NCBI RefSeq assembly: GCF_037024155.1
Contig: NZ_JAYKTS010000004.1
Location: 62,001-126,000, forward strand
Direction of reading: 5' to 3'
Origin: Bacillus sp. 2205SS5-2
GTDB taxonomy: Bacteria > Bacillota > Bacilli > Bacillales > Bacillaceae_K
DNA length: 64,000 nucleotides
This document shows, piece by piece, positions 8,985-18,562 of this stretch. The notes beneath the pieces were generated by a model. The model saw only the letters and a program-made list of their open reading frames with translations, was not told the origin of the DNA and ran no database searches. Position 1 is the stretch's first letter. Each line of letters opens with the position of its first letter. The translations under genes were made by a program, and so were the position numbers.

Positions 8985-9820
8985 TATTTTATTCCACCGT
9001 ATAAGGAAGTTAGTTCTTCTTCTTTCATAGAAAAAGTATGTTTTTCTTCAGGAAATTGGACTGTTTTTACTTCCAAGACAAATTGCTCTAAGCTACTGCG
9101 AATTAATTCATTGGCGTCCCCATATTTTTTTACGAATTTTGGGATACGATCCACACCATAGGTGATGATATCATGATAAACCAATACTTGTCCATCAACA
9201 GCAGCTCCAGCACCAATTCCAATCGTCGGGATAGTCAGTTCTTCTGACACACGTTGGGCAAGTTGATGAGGAACGCATTCTAAAACAAGCATAAACGCGC
9301 CTGCTTCTTCGCATCTTTTGGCGTCCTCAATGAGTTTTTGAGCATCATCAGCTGTTTTCCCTTGGACTTTATATCCACCCAGCACACCAACCGATTGAGG
9401 AGTTAGTCCGAGATGAGCAACGACGGGGATGCCAGCTTCTGTAAGAGCAGCAATCATGTCGATGACTCTTCCAGCTCCCTCTACTTTCACTGCTTCTGCC
9501 TGTCCTTCTTGAACTAACTGTTGAGCTGATAATAACGTCTGCTCTCGCGAAAGATGATACGTCATAAACGGCATATCCGTCACAGTAAAAGTATTAGGAG
9601 CACCTCGTTTGACAGCTTTCGTATGGTGAATCATATCAGACAATGTAACCGGAACGGTTGAGCCGTAACCAAGGACGACCATACCAAGCGAGTCACCGAC
9701 TAAAATCATCTCCACCCCCGCTTCTTCTGTAAGTTTAGCTGAAGGATAATCGTATGCTGTCACCATCGAAATTTTCTCTCCATGTTCTTTCATCTTCTGA
9801 AAACTAGTTGTTTTTTTCAC
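8984..9820 (-). CDS. panB: 3-methyl-2-oxobutanoate hydroxymethyltransferase
   Basis: PanB transfers a hydroxymethyl group from methylene-tetrahydrofolate to ketoisovalerate, the first step of pantoate synthesis. The protein is 278 residues when begun at GTG 9820, which follows AAAGGAGGAAGAAGA. An open frame upstream from that GTG runs into the structured leader and should not be translated. Family motifs are visible: [16 protein letters not shown] (metal-binding Asp), KVEGA and GIGAG. It is the first gene of panBCD. Confidence 0.97.
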   Translation of the reverse strand: MKKTTSFQKMKEHGEKISMVTAYDYPSAKLTEEAGVEMILVGDSLGMVVLGYGSTVPVTLSDMIHHTKAVKRGAPNTFTVTDMPFMTYHLSREQTLLSAQQLVQEGQAEAVKVEGAGRVIDMIAALTEAGIPVVAHLGLTPQSVGVLGGYKVQGKTADDAQKLIEDAKRCEEAGAFMLVLECVPHQLAQRVSEELTIPTIGIGAGAAVDGQVLVYHDIITYGVDRIPKFVKKYGDANELIRSSLEQFVLEVKTVQFPEEKHTFSMKEEELTSLYGGIK

Positions 9821-9850
9821 TCTTCTTCCTCCTTTGTTAGAGGAGACGAA

Positions 9851-9919
9851 ACTAAATAAAGGATCCTTCAATAAGACAGAAGGACCCTGCGGTTGCGTTA
9901 GCGTTTCGACCCTCTGTCC
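9851..9919 (-). promoter_or_regulatory. panB leader: terminator/antiterminator switch (candidate pan motif RNA)
   Basis: On the minus strand GGGTCCTTC (9879-9887) pairs with GAAGGATCC (9861-9869), followed by TTTATTTAG: a terminator 30 bp before the panB GTG. The upstream arm GGACAGAGGG (9910-9919) can instead pair with CCTTCTGTC (9875-9883), which would use up the terminator's 5' arm. The two pairings exclude each other, as in attenuation riboswitches. Conserved pan motif RNAs are known upstream of pantothenate operons in Bacillota, but I could not align this leader to the published consensus. Confidence 0.6.
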
Positions 9920-9976
9920 CCGTCCATTATGGATCAAGGCAGAATATTACGTTTTTATGAAATTTACAAATTAGGT

Positions 9977-9998
9977 GCAGTTCTTACCAAGATACTGC
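9977..9998 (-). ncRNA. Upstream leader hairpin with bulged A (part of panB leader)
   Basis: GCAGT and ACTGC enclose TCTT and AAGA with a GGT loop and one bulged A on the 5' side. It lies just after the predicted transcription start and before the switch region. Pan motif hairpins are described with bulged adenosines and often occur in tandem. Confidence 0.45.
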
Positions 9999-10006
9999 CC
10001 ACTTGC

Positions 10007-10035
10007 ATTATATCAAAGAATATCCTTATTGAACA
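10007..10035 (-). promoter_or_regulatory. panBCD promoter
   Basis: A perfect TATAAT on the minus strand lies 17 bp after a weak TGTTCA. This gives a leader of about 180 nt containing the hairpins above. Confidence 0.6.
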
Positions 10036-10040
10036 TCTTC

Positions 10041-11027
10041 TCAATCTGACTGTATTTGAATATCAGCCGAGTAGATTTCACGAATTTCCCCACTCTCTTC
10101 TCTTACCAGTAAAACTCCTTCATCGGTTATCCCCATCGCTTTTCCGTAAATCGTTTCATTCATCGTACGAGCCATGATGTCCTTACCAATTGATATAGCA
10201 TAACTTTCCCATAAAAGCTTAATCGGATAAAACCCTTCTCTCATATATAGAGAATAGTATTTTTCAAGTTTTAATAATATTTGTTGAACAAGTGCCGCTC
10301 GGGAAACTGGTTTCCCTCCTTCCAACCGAATGGATGTAGCGACATCTTTAATTTCTTCTGAAAAAGATTCTACTTGCTGATTCACATTGATTCCAATACC
10401 AATGATTACGGCATTAATTTTATCTGATTCCGCAACAAGCTCAGTTAGAATTCCGGTTATTTTTTTACCATTAATTAACAAGTCGTTAGGCCATTTAATT
10501 TCGGCCTCAACATCTGTCAATTCTCGGATGGCTTGAACAACTGCGACAGCTGAAATTAACGTAAACTGAGGGGCTTTTTGTGGCGGAAGATTCGGTCGTA
10601 AAATCACACTCATCCAGATCCCCGTATATTTTGGAGAATCCCATTTTCTCATGAGTCTCCCTCTTCCAGCAGTTTGTTCTTCTGCAATCACAATGGTCCC
10701 TTCAGGCACATGATCATGAACTAAAATATGAGCCAACTTTTGCGTGGATTCAACAGAGTCGTTGTAATGAATGACACGGCCAAGCTTTTCGGTCGCAAGC
10801 CCCATTAACAATTCATCTTCTGAGACTTTATCAGGTGCTTGGAGAATACGGTACCCCTTTTTTCTAACCGCTTCTAGCTCGTACCCTTCTTTGCGTAATT
10901 CCTCTATATGCTTCCATACTGCCGTTCGAGAACATCCGGTCTCGTTCGCTAAATCTTGGCCAGATAAGAAAGCGCCTTGTGCTTCTGCGAAAGCTTCTAC
11001 TATTTTTTTTCTGATAGGAGATTGCAC
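10041..11027 (-). CDS. birA: Biotin-protein ligase and biotin operon repressor
   Basis: BirA attaches biotin to acetyl-CoA and pyruvate carboxylases and, when loaded with biotinyl-AMP, represses biotin genes. The N-terminal winged helix (about residues 1-65, CSRTAVWKHIEELR) is the DNA-binding part. The catalytic domain shows the biotin loop GRGRLMRKWDSP and KWPNDLL. GTG 11027 is preferred because AAGGAG lies eleven bases upstream; GTG 11039 overlaps that site. The gene overlaps the 3' end of cca by 28 bp. Confidence 0.95.
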   Translation of the reverse strand: MQSPIRKKIVEAFAEAQGAFLSGQDLANETGCSRTAVWKHIEELRKEGYELEAVRKKGYRILQAPDKVSEDELLMGLATEKLGRVIHYNDSVESTQKLAHILVHDHVPEGTIVIAEEQTAGRGRLMRKWDSPKYTGIWMSVILRPNLPPQKAPQFTLISAVAVVQAIRELTDVEAEIKWPNDLLINGKKITGILTELVAESDKINAVIIGIGINVNQQVESFSEEIKDVATSIRLEGGKPVSRAALVQQILLKLEKYYSLYMREGFYPIKLLWESYAISIGKDIMARTMNETIYGKAMGITDEGVLLVREESGEIREIYSADIQIQSD

Positions 11028-12205
11028 TCTTTTACCCACTCCTTAATGGAACTTTCTTCATTTTCAATATCCCGCTCCACAACCGCTTTTTCTATATCCG
11101 TTAGTAATTTTTTCACCCAAGGTCCTCCTGAGCGATCACCTAGAGCCATTAAATCGGTCCCTTTTACTGCTAAGTCGCTTCTCTGCTTGATAGGTAATTT
11201 ATCATACTTTACTTTCAGTAAGTTTGAATCTACTGCTTTATTCTCTAGCGCACCATAGATCTCTTCAACCGTAAGCGCAGTATTGATGCCCGAAAGATAT
11301 AATTGATGCTCATTTAAAGGACCTCTCACCCTTTCATTAAGAACAGACAATGCTTGGTAAATTGAATTTTTTTTCACATTGGACATTCGCCATTGAGATA
11401 AACATTCCTTGGGTTGCTTACACTTCGTAAGAAATAAAAACAGGACCCAAAACGATTCTTCAGAAGAAAGGAAAGTCATATAAGCTGATAATTTGGATAA
11501 CTCTTCCTTCCGTCCTCTCATTCCTGGTAAAAACTCGAACAACCCCGTTTGAACAATGATTACTAATGACTGACTAGAATTTTTCCCTCCTAGTAATTTC
11601 TGCATTTCTGCATAAATTCGTTCGACAGCGATATGCCGTAAAAGATGTCCATATTCTTTTAATGCGTCTGTCGTGGTTGCAGATAAATCAAAACCTAGTT
11701 GACTGACAAACCGCACCGCTCTCATCATCCTCAGCGCATCCTCCTGAAATCGATCACTCGCTTCTCCAACGGTATGTATTTGTTTATTGAGCATATCTTC
11801 TTTCCCATTAAACGGATCGATAATGATCCCATTTTCGTCCATGGCCAGACTATTCATCGTGAAATCTCTGCGCTTGAGGTCTTCTTTTAAAGACCTAATA
11901 AAGTGAACTTTATCCGGCCTTCTAAAATCTCTATACTGAGATTCTGATCGGAAAGTAGTAATTTCATAAGTCCTGCTATGGTATTTCACTAAAATGGTCC
12001 CATGCTCGATTCCGACATCAATGGTAGAAGAAAATAGATCCTTAACTTCTTGAGGAAGCGCTGAAGTCGCAATATCTACATCTTGAATAGGGCGCTGGAG
12101 CAAATAATCTCGAACCGACCCACCAACAAAATAAGCTTCATGCCCTGCTTGTATTATTTTTCTTAGAACTGGAATCGCGACCGAAAAAGGTTTGGATAGT
12201 GTCAT
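11000..12205 (-). CDS. cca: CCA-adding tRNA nucleotidyltransferase
   Basis: This class II nucleotidyltransferase adds or repairs the CCA 3' end of tRNAs. The 401 residues carry the head-domain motif GGSVRDYLL with the metal-binding DVDIAT (near residue 40), followed by RRDFTMNSLA and the neck motif EDALRMMRAVRF, all typical of the bacterial CCA enzyme. It sits 12 bp after bshA in the long ypjD-to-birA operon. Confidence 0.96.
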   Translation of the reverse strand: MTLSKPFSVAIPVLRKIIQAGHEAYFVGGSVRDYLLQRPIQDVDIATSALPQEVKDLFSSTIDVGIEHGTILVKYHSRTYEITTFRSESQYRDFRRPDKVHFIRSLKEDLKRRDFTMNSLAMDENGIIIDPFNGKEDMLNKQIHTVGEASDRFQEDALRMMRAVRFVSQLGFDLSATTTDALKEYGHLLRHIAVERIYAEMQKLLGGKNSSQSLVIIVQTGLFEFLPGMRGRKEELSKLSAYMTFLSSEESFWVLFLFLTKCKQPKECLSQWRMSNVKKNSIYQALSVLNERVRGPLNEHQLYLSGINTALTVEEIYGALENKAVDSNLLKVKYDKLPIKQRSDLAVKGTDLMALGDRSGGPWVKKLLTDIEKAVVERDIENEESSIKEWVKECNLLSEKK

Positions 12206-12217
12206 AACCCTTCCTCC

Positions 12218-13348
12218 TTATTTCTCCATTAGCTCATGATATATATCTTCATATTGCTTTACGATTCTTTTAGAGTGAAAATGATTTTTCACACTGTTTA
12301 CTGCAAACTCAGACATACTGTGGTGAAGAACTTCATTACTTAACACTTCAACTGCTTTTGAGCTAATATCAGCAACATCCCCTAAATTACATATATATCC
12401 ATTCTTGTCGTTTTGTATGACCTCTGGAATGCCACCAACATTGGTCCCAATACATGGCACACCGCATGCCATTGCCTCAAGAGCAACCAAACCAAAACTT
12501 TCTTTCTCAGATAATAAAAGTAGTAAGTCACTCATAGAGTAAAGGGCTTCTAAGTTTTCTTGCTTTCCAAGAAAAAGGACACGATCTTTTAGACCGAGCT
12601 CGTGTACCATATTGCAAATCATGCTAATTTCTGGACCATCACCGACTAATAACAGTTTACTTTTGACCTTCATTGACACATGATGAAACACTTTAATTAC
12701 ATCTTCGACTCGCTTAACCTTCCGAAAATTCGAGACATGAATCAACACCTTTTCCTCAGGAAAAATGCCATACTCTTCTCGTAAATGATGAGAATCAATT
12801 TTTCGATATACTCTCTCATCAATAAAATTATATACGGTATGAATGGCTTGATCCGGTTTGATTAAGTCATAGGTTTGTTGAACTAAAGATTGAGAAACGG
12901 CCGTTACATAGTCTGATTTCTCAATGCCAAACCGAATGCTATCCTTAAGTGAATGATCATTCCCTAAAACCGTAATATCTGTCCCGTGTAGAGTGGTGAC
13001 AATCTTGATATCTTTTCCTGACATTTGCTTCCCTAATATTGCACACACCGCATGCGGTACGGCGTAGTGTACATGAAGGATATCAAGTTTGTCACGTTTG
13101 ATAACTTCAGACATCTTATTTGCTAAAGCAATATCGTAGGGTGGATATTGAAAAACGGAATAGCCATTAATATCAACTTGGTGAAAAAAGATATTTCGAT
13201 ACACTTTATTTAAGCGAAAAGGCATGGATGATGTGATAAAGTGAATTTCATGTCCTTTTTCAGCCAGTAATTTTCCAAGCTCTGTTGCGACTACACCTGA
13301 CCCGCCAACACTCGGGTAACACGTAATACCAATTCTCAACTTTTTCAT
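12218..13348 (-). CDS. bshA: N-acetyl-alpha-D-glucosaminyl L-malate synthase (bacillithiol step 1)
   Basis: BshA is a GT-B fold, family 4 glycosyltransferase that joins UDP-GlcNAc and malate. The 376 residues begin [19 protein letters not shown], with the Gly-rich acceptor loop. The C-terminal half has the donor-binding E-x7-E segment as [16 protein letters not shown]. It is followed after 2 bp on the transcript by cca and preceded by bshB1, so two bacillithiol steps are adjacent, as in B. subtilis (ypjH, ypjG). Confidence 0.96.
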   Translation of the reverse strand: MKKLRIGITCYPSVGGSGVVATELGKLLAEKGHEIHFITSSMPFRLNKVYRNIFFHQVDINGYSVFQYPPYDIALANKMSEVIKRDKLDILHVHYAVPHAVCAILGKQMSGKDIKIVTTLHGTDITVLGNDHSLKDSIRFGIEKSDYVTAVSQSLVQQTYDLIKPDQAIHTVYNFIDERVYRKIDSHHLREEYGIFPEEKVLIHVSNFRKVKRVEDVIKVFHHVSMKVKSKLLLVGDGPEISMICNMVHELGLKDRVLFLGKQENLEALYSMSDLLLLLSEKESFGLVALEAMACGVPCIGTNVGGIPEVIQNDKNGYICNLGDVADISSKAVEVLSNEVLHHSMSEFAVNSVKNHFHSKRIVKQYEDIYHELMEK

Positions 13349-13350
13349 TC

Positions 13351-14064
13351 TTACTCTCCTAACAAATCTTGATCCAATACGATGGCTTTTTCTGTTTTAA
13401 AACCCTCTGCGTAAAGAAATCCAGTTTCTTTTCCAAAGACTCGTTCACGGGCCATCACCCCGTCGATGTATCCATTGGTTAACGGAGTTTCCACCCCATT
13501 ATCTCCTCTTGTGAACTGGCTTTCATACGCTTTCAACGAACAAATTTTTTTCTCCATAAACTTATCAATTTCAACAAAAAAATCCGGCTGATGAAACCCA
13601 TTAATCATGTAGTAATGAAGAGCCTTTGGCCGATGAGCAGAATCCTGTGTTTCTGCCATAAATTTATGTATACCTGCTGAGAAAGTCGCTTCTCGAACAA
13701 GCCTTGAGGCATTACCGTGATCAGGGTGACGATCTACAGCAAATGGTGCGAAAACGAGCTTTGGTGCATAAGCTCGGATTATTGCCACAATTTTCTCTAT
13801 GTTTTCTTCCTTCATATACAGTCCCCGGTCAGGTAAATCTAATGTCCTGCGTTCAGTCACACCTAAAATGTTAGCGGCATTCTTAGCTTCTTCCATTCGT
13901 AATGAAACGGTTCCATTAGAGGAATAACTCGCTTTTGTTAAATCACAAATCACTACTTTTTTCCCTCGAGCCGCTAGTTTAGCAATGGTTCCACCCATGC
14001 CAATCTCCACATCATCTGCATGGGCCCCGAACGCGAGTATATCTGTTCGATATTCTGCTGTCAT
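13351..14064 (-). CDS. bshB1: Bacillithiol N-acetyl-glucosaminyl malate deacetylase 1
   Basis: A LmbE/PIG-L family zinc deacetylase that removes the acetyl group from GlcNAc-malate. The zinc site motif AHADDVE is near residue 14, and the third ligand is in the RHPDHGNAS segment. The length of 237 aa matches YpjG. It lies 2 bp from bshA and mgsA in the same operon. Confidence 0.96.
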   Translation of the reverse strand: MTAEYRTDILAFGAHADDVEIGMGGTIAKLAARGKKVVICDLTKASYSSNGTVSLRMEEAKNAANILGVTERRTLDLPDRGLYMKEENIEKIVAIIRAYAPKLVFAPFAVDRHPDHGNASRLVREATFSAGIHKFMAETQDSAHRPKALHYYMINGFHQPDFFVEIDKFMEKKICSLKAYESQFTRGDNGVETPLTNGYIDGVMARERVFGKETGFLYAEGFKTEKAIVLDQDLLGE

Positions 14065-14065
14065 A

Positions 14066-14467
14066 TTATTTCTCCTTTATTACACTTCTCCATGTTAAGT
14101 CTCCTCTTTCAAGTCCTTTAATCAGTATTTCTGCAGTTCCCATATTGGTAGCTAAAGGCACAGCGTAAACATCACAAAGACGAAGCAGTGCTGTTACATC
14201 AGGTTCATGAGGTTGAGACGTTAAAGGATCTCTAAAAAAAAGAATCAAATCTAGATTATCTTTCGCAATCATCGCTCCGATTTCTTGATCTCCACCGAGA
14301 GGACCAGATTGGTACCTGTGAACAGCTAACCCTGTTGCTTCAATAATCCGAAGCCCTGTTGTGCCAGTGGCGAACAATGAATGATCCTTAAAAATATGGG
14401 TATACGCTATAGCAAAACCGATGAGATCATCTTTCTTTTCATCATGGGCAATTAAAGCAATGTTCAT
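14066..14467 (-). CDS. mgsA: Methylglyoxal synthase
   Basis: MgsA converts dihydroxyacetone phosphate to methylglyoxal and phosphate, a glycolytic bypass under phosphate shortage. The 133 residues show ATGTTG, the [13 protein letters not shown] phosphate-binding and catalytic-Asp segment, and FFRDPL. Placement beside the bacillithiol genes makes sense because bacillithiol detoxifies methylglyoxal; that link is inferred here from context. One base separates it from bshB1. Confidence 0.97.
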   Translation of the reverse strand: MNIALIAHDEKKDDLIGFAIAYTHIFKDHSLFATGTTGLRIIEATGLAVHRYQSGPLGGDQEIGAMIAKDNLDLILFFRDPLTSQPHEPDVTALLRLCDVYAVPLATNMGTAEILIKGLERGDLTWRSVIKEK

Positions 14468-14478
14468 AACTCCACTTC

Positions 14479-15273
14479 CTAATCTAGTATATTTTCCAAA
14501 CCATATACAAGTGTATCAATTTTCATCACCGTTTCAACCGAAAGTTTGATACCACTCATAAATGACTCTCGATGAAAAGAGTCATGTTTAATCGTTAAAC
14601 ACTGACTGTTTGACCCAAACATCACTTGTTGATGGGCAACAAGTCCAGGAAGACGGACACTATGAATGCGAAATCCATCTAATTCTGCTCCCCGAGCCCC
14701 TTGTATAGATTCAACTTCTTTTTCATGACCTTGCTTTTTCGACGTTCGTTCAGACTGAATCATCTCGGCTGTCTTAAGAGCCGTTCCAGACGGGGCGTCT
14801 AACTTCTGATCATGGTGCATTTCAATAATCTCTACATCCTCAAAATATTTGGCGGCCATTTTCGAGAACTTCATCATCAATACGGCACCTAGGGCAAAGT
14901 TTGGTGCGATAATGCCCCCCAAATTCTTATCCTCTGAAAGTTGTTTTAGTTCTGAGAGTTGTTTAGATGAAAATCCCGTTGTACCAACGACAGGTCTAAC
15001 CCCGAAGTTCAGTGCCGTTTTGGTATGCAAATACCCTACCTCTGGTACGGTTAAATCAATTAATACATCTGCCTCTATATCTTGTAAACAATGTTCAAGG
15101 TTTGAGAAAACAGGAATACTCTCTTGATATTCCGTAATGTCTTTTAATTGCTTCCCATCATGCTTTCTGTCTAGAACTGCGGTAAGAACGAATTCAGGCT
15201 GATCTAAGACCATTCTAACCGCTTCACTACCCATTTTCCCTCTTGGACCTGCAATAACGATTTTCACACTCAT
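14479..15273 (-). CDS. dapB: 4-hydroxy-tetrahydrodipicolinate reductase
   Basis: DapB reduces 4-hydroxytetrahydrodipicolinate with NAD(P)H in the diaminopimelate/lysine pathway, which also feeds spore dipicolinate. The 264 residues start with the nucleotide-binding GPRGKMG and contain the catalytic [15 protein letters not shown] motif (His-His and Lys, near residue 155). It overlaps ypjD by 4 bp. An 11-bp gap separates it from mgsA. Confidence 0.97.
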   Translation of the reverse strand: MSVKIVIAGPRGKMGSEAVRMVLDQPEFVLTAVLDRKHDGKQLKDITEYQESIPVFSNLEHCLQDIEADVLIDLTVPEVGYLHTKTALNFGVRPVVGTTGFSSKQLSELKQLSEDKNLGGIIAPNFALGAVLMMKFSKMAAKYFEDVEIIEMHHDQKLDAPSGTALKTAEMIQSERTSKKQGHEKEVESIQGARGAELDGFRIHSVRLPGLVAHQQVMFGSNSQCLTIKHDSFHRESFMSGIKLSVETVMKIDTLVYGLENILD

Positions 15274-15608
15274 TCTGTATCGTCCTTTCTAGTCCAGCGA
15301 TCTTTATCTCTCGTGGAAAATTTCCGCAATACTCTGTCATGCGCTTCTTCTAAGTTAATTCCTTGAGAATTAGCAAAACAAATTAAAACAAATAAAAGAT
15401 CCCCAAGCTCTTCTTCAATCGTTTTCTCTTCCTCAGTTGTTTTTTTTGGTTTCTCTCCATAATAATGATTCACTTCTCTTGCTAACTCTCCAAGTTCCTC
15501 GGTGAGCCTAGCCATCATGGTTAAAGGACTAAAATAACCTTCTTTGAATTGAGATATGTATTGATCTACTTCATTTTGAAGTTCGACAATAGTTTTTTGC
15601 TTCTTCAC
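15270..15608 (-). CDS. ypjD: MazG-like nucleotide pyrophosphohydrolase YpjD
   Basis: A 112-residue all-alpha NTP pyrophosphatase of the MazG/dUTPase superfamily. The metal-binding EELGELAREV and EEELGDLLF helices hold the ExxE and ExxD pattern. GTG 15608 follows AAAGGGGAG by six bases; the longer open frame from GTG 15626 includes that site and is not the start. The true substrate is not known. It is the first gene of ypjD-dapB-mgsA-bshB1-bshA-cca-birA, with its own promoter directly upstream. Confidence 0.93.
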   Translation of the reverse strand: MKKQKTIVELQNEVDQYISQFKEGYFSPLTMMARLTEELGELAREVNHYYGEKPKKTTEEEKTIEEELGDLLFVLICFANSQGINLEEAHDRVLRKFSTRDKDRWTRKDDTE

Positions 15609-15638
15609 TGGGTACTCCCCTTTCACCTTTTCTTTTCC

Positions 15639-15667
15639 ATGTTAGCTAAAAGGAATGTTTTTGACAA
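15639..15667 (-). promoter_or_regulatory. ypjD-dapB-mgsA-bsh operon promoter
   Basis: On the minus strand TTGTCA, a 17-bp spacer and TAACAT lie about 30 bp before the ypjD start. No second strong promoter is seen between ypjD and birA, so the seven genes may share this one. Confidence 0.65.
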
Positions 15668-15696
15668 ATAATAATAACTATCTACTCGTTCGCTCA

Positions 15697-15725
15697 TTGC
15701 TTGTACTGTGGACATCCTATATAAT
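15697..15725 (+). promoter_or_regulatory. ypjC promoter
   Basis: TTGCTT, a 17-bp spacer and TATAAT lie about 40 bp before ypjC, divergent from the ypjD promoter 30 bp away. Confidence 0.7.
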
Positions 15726-15765
15726 ATTTCTGTTATACATTAGATTACTTTAGGGAGGAAAGAAC

Positions 15766-16638
15766 ATGTTGTTTGGACTTAGATTAAAAAACATTTTGTT
15801 TATTATCTTTGGATCTGCTATCTTCAGCTTTGGCATAGTTCACTTTAATATGCAAAACAATTTAGCGGAAGGCGGATTTACAGGTATAACGCTCTTATTA
15901 TATTTTACCTTAAAAATCAATCCTTCTTATAGTAATTTACTTCTGAATATCCCATTATTCTTTATTGGTTGGAAGTTTTTAGGTAAGAATGTTTTCCTTT
16001 ATACCGTTATCGGAACAGTTTGTGTTTCCGTTTTCTTGGAGGTTTTCCAACGATTCGAAATCGAAATTGGATTAGATGGAGACTTATTTTTGGCCGCACT
16101 TTTTGCTGGAATCTTTATCGGTATAGGTCTTGGGATTATTTTTCGCTATGGCGGTACAACTGGTGGTGTCGACATTATTGCTCGTCTTACCCATAAATAT
16201 ATTGGTTGGAGCATGGGGAAAACGATGTTTTTATTTGACGCCATTGTTATTACCATTTCATTAATTGCTTATTTAGAGGCACGAGAAGCGATGTATACTC
16301 TTGTTGCGGTGTTCGTGGGTGCAAGAGTCATTGATTTTATGCAAGAAGGTGCATACGCGGCAAGAGGTGCAATGATTATTTCTGAACATCACGAGCAAAT
16401 CTCTGCTAAGATTCTCGAAAAAATGGATCGAGGTGTTACGGTTCTTAAAGGGCATGGTGCTTTTACAAAGTCTGAGCGAGAAGTTTTATATTGTGTGGTG
16501 GGGAAAAATGAAATCGTTCGCTTGAAAAATATCATTACCGCGGTTGATCCTCATGCCTTTGTCTCTGTAACGGTTGCACACGATGTTTTAGGGGAAGGCT
16601 TCACCTTAGATCAGGACAAGAATCCGATCGAAGTCTAA
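15766..16638 (+). CDS. ypjC: YitT family membrane protein YpjC
   Basis: The 290-residue protein has about five transmembrane segments (residues 10-175) of the YitT/DUF161 type with RYGGTTGGVDIIAR, and a C-terminal cytoplasmic DUF2179 domain (about 205-285) with the usual GxGAF-like GHGAFT segment. The function of the family is unknown. AGGGAGG precedes ATG 15766. It is on the plus strand, divergent from ypjD and convergent with the YugP-like gene. Confidence 0.9.
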   Translation: MLFGLRLKNILFIIFGSAIFSFGIVHFNMQNNLAEGGFTGITLLLYFTLKINPSYSNLLLNIPLFFIGWKFLGKNVFLYTVIGTVCVSVFLEVFQRFEIEIGLDGDLFLAALFAGIFIGIGLGIIFRYGGTTGGVDIIARLTHKYIGWSMGKTMFLFDAIVITISLIAYLEAREAMYTLVAVFVGARVIDFMQEGAYAARGAMIISEHHEQISAKILEKMDRGVTVLKGHGAFTKSEREVLYCVVGKNEIVRLKNIITAVDPHAFVSVTVAHDVLGEGFTLDQDKNPIEV

Positions 16639-16664
16639 TAGGTAACTATCGTAACTCTTTTGAA

Positions 16665-16776
16665 AAGGCTCTTTTCGTACACATTGTGGCTATTTCATCT
16701 GATTTCTGATTAAATCGCCTATTCCACTGTTTATAGACTGGTTCGAAAAGCAACAACCTTTGCGAAAACAGACTTT
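16665..16776 (-). repeat. Interspersed terminal-inverted-repeat element, copy 4 (short)
   Basis: Read on the plus strand it starts AAGGCTCTTTTCGTACACATTGTGGC and ends GCAACAACCTTTGCGAAAACAGACTT, the reverse orientation of copies 1-3. It is only 112 bp because the centre is deleted. It lies 26 bp after the ypjC stop; the nearest terminator is 170 bp further on. Confidence 0.75.
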
Positions 16777-16946
16777 GAAAAATAACCCAGTACTTATTAA
16801 CAGATTTTTAGAGATCTGACTGTAATCGTAAAACGTAATAACCAATAAAAATATGTGTTATCATGCAGGTATTTATTGATTCTGTTGTTCGTGATTCAGA
16901 ATTTGTAAATAAAAATTGAATAGGTTCACGTGCGGAATTTGAGATC
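16777..16946. other. AT-rich spacer between repeat copy and terminator
   Basis: I see no gene, promoter or structured element here. It completes the 342-bp gap between the convergent genes ypjC and the YugP-like gene. Confidence 0.5.
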
Positions 16947-16982
16947 TAAAAAAGAAGTCACGGTAACCGTGACTTCTTTTTT
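16947..16982. terminator. Bidirectional terminator between ypjC and the YugP-like gene
   Basis: AGAAGTCACGG and CCGTGACTTCT pair perfectly around TAA, with A-rich sequence on the left and a T-tract on the right. It directly abuts the stop codon of the minus-strand gene and can serve both convergent genes. Confidence 0.85.
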
Positions 16983-17655
16983 AATCATCGCCCTGCATTC
17001 CTGTATAGATAAGAACAAGACGTAATAATTCAATCACTGCTACAGCAGCGGCTGCAACATATGTTAAGGCGGCTGCATTCAATACCTTTTTTGCATGGCG
17101 CTCTTCATCATTACGAATCAAGCCTAAATTCACAATTTGATCCATTGCACGATTGGATGCATTAAACTCGACTGGCAGGGTAATTAATTGAAATAAAACA
17201 CCCGCTGCCATTAATACAATGCCCAATAGCAACATACCAGAAAGTTGCGAAAAGAACCCAATCATAATAAAGATCCAGGATACGTTTGAACCTATGTTAG
17301 CTACCGGTACTAGCGCATGACGAAATCGTAGAAATGCATAACGTTCTTTATCTTGAATTGCATGGCCCACTTCATGTGCAGCAACCGCAGCACCCGCAAC
17401 AGAATGTCCTTGATAATTAGTGGGGGATAGAGCAACGGTTTTCGTCATAGGATTATAGTGGTCACTTAGAAAGCCACGACCCTCGACCACTCTTACTGCT
17501 TGCAAACCATTCTCGTCAAGAATTCGTCTGGCTACTTCTCTTCCACTCATTTCCGCCGTCGTTGCTACCTGTGAATATTTCTTATATGTCTTTTTCACTT
17601 TCATCTGTGCCCAGATAGGAATCAGGGAAATTAAGATGAAATATAGAATAAACAT
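16981..17655 (-). CDS. YugP-like membrane zinc metallopeptidase
   Basis: The 224-residue protein has an N-terminal membrane segment, a cytosolic zinc-protease domain with the HExxH motif HEVGH (near residue 95) and EFNASNRA (third-ligand region, near 162), and two or three hydrophobic segments further on. It belongs to the PF04298 neutral zinc metallopeptidase family. Its substrate is unknown. In B. subtilis yugP lies elsewhere; here it stands between ypjC and ypjB, so it may be a paralogue or a relocated copy. GGAGG precedes the start. Confidence 0.85.
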   Translation of the reverse strand: MFILYFILISLIPIWAQMKVKKTYKKYSQVATTAEMSGREVARRILDENGLQAVRVVEGRGFLSDHYNPMTKTVALSPTNYQGHSVAGAAVAAHEVGHAIQDKERYAFLRFRHALVPVANIGSNVSWIFIMIGFFSQLSGMLLLGIVLMAAGVLFQLITLPVEFNASNRAMDQIVNLGLIRNDEERHAKKVLNAAALTYVAAAAVAVIELLRLVLIYTGMQGDD

Positions 17656-17710
17656 TTTCTACCTCCAAGGTGATGTTTTCATCGTATATTATACCCTATA
17701 AGAAGGTTCG

Positions 17711-18499
17711 TCAATCTTTAAGTTTTTTTTGCTTTTTCTCCGTCTTCTCCACGGAATACTTTCGGAAGCTCACATAAGATAATGTTCCCATAATAATACT
17801 GCCTGTGGTAATGATAACCCACCACAAAGATGGATCAGCTTCATCTTCCATCATGTTATCAAATAATTGTTCCAAATCCTGTTCTAATTCATTTATTTGT
17901 TCCAAAGCCTCTGCACTTTCCATCACTTCTGTCCTGTAATGATCTATATAAGCTATTTGAGTGTCTAGCCTTTGTACATTTTCAACTTTCACATCTAACT
18001 TGATGCTTGGTTGAATCACACTGTACTGAGATAAAAAAACATTGAGAGAGCGATGGTAGCTTTCGTGATTTTTGTGTTCAGCAGCGACCTTAACTTCATT
18101 GTAAGCTCTCATGATTCTATTTTCCATCTGGGTCCATAATGGCTGATATTCAGACGAAAGAGCATCCACCACTAAACGAAAACTGGTCACACTCTTAATT
18201 CTTTCTTCAGTTGGAAGATTCGCACTGTTAACGGATTGTAGTGCGCCATCATATGATAGGGTCACTATTCTTAGTTCATCCATTGTAAATGACTGCTCAT
18301 GTACAGTAATTGTCGTAAACTCATTGGAAAAATACTCTAGTAATTTCTTTGCTTCCTCGTATTTACCCGCTTTCGTCATCTCTAAAGCCTTATCTGCAAT
18401 GTAGTCTAACTCTGAAAGCGGAGACTCTTCGGCTAGGATAGGTACTGCATACATCACAAAACAAAAAATGATAGCCCATGCAAAAAAGAACTTCTTCAT
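17711..18499 (-). CDS. ypjB: Sporulation protein YpjB
   Basis: The 262-residue protein has a signal peptide (about residues 1-23, ending ILAEE), a helical extracytoplasmic domain and one C-terminal membrane helix (about 227-247) followed by a basic tail. It is known as a sporulation-linked gene in B. subtilis, with no defined biochemical role. It lies downstream of ypjA in the same direction, 63 bp away. Confidence 0.85.
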   Translation of the reverse strand: MKKFFFAWAIIFCFVMYAVPILAEESPLSELDYIADKALEMTKAGKYEEAKKLLEYFSNEFTTITVHEQSFTMDELRIVTLSYDGALQSVNSANLPTEERIKSVTSFRLVVDALSSEYQPLWTQMENRIMRAYNEVKVAAEHKNHESYHRSLNVFLSQYSVIQPSIKLDVKVENVQRLDTQIAYIDHYRTEVMESAEALEQINELEQDLEQLFDNMMEDEADPSLWWVIITTGSIIMGTLSYVSFRKYSVEKTEKKQKKLKD

Positions 18500-18562
18500 C
18501 CACGTCCCCCCTCATACTCCTACTAAAATGTATGATGAAGTGGACAAGTTTAGACCATCATT

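Noticed and set aside
9821-9937. A 39-codon N-terminal extension of panB.
   Set aside because: It is made of the leader's terminator and antiterminator stems. A strong ribosome binding site precedes GTG 9820, and the normal PanB length fits that start.
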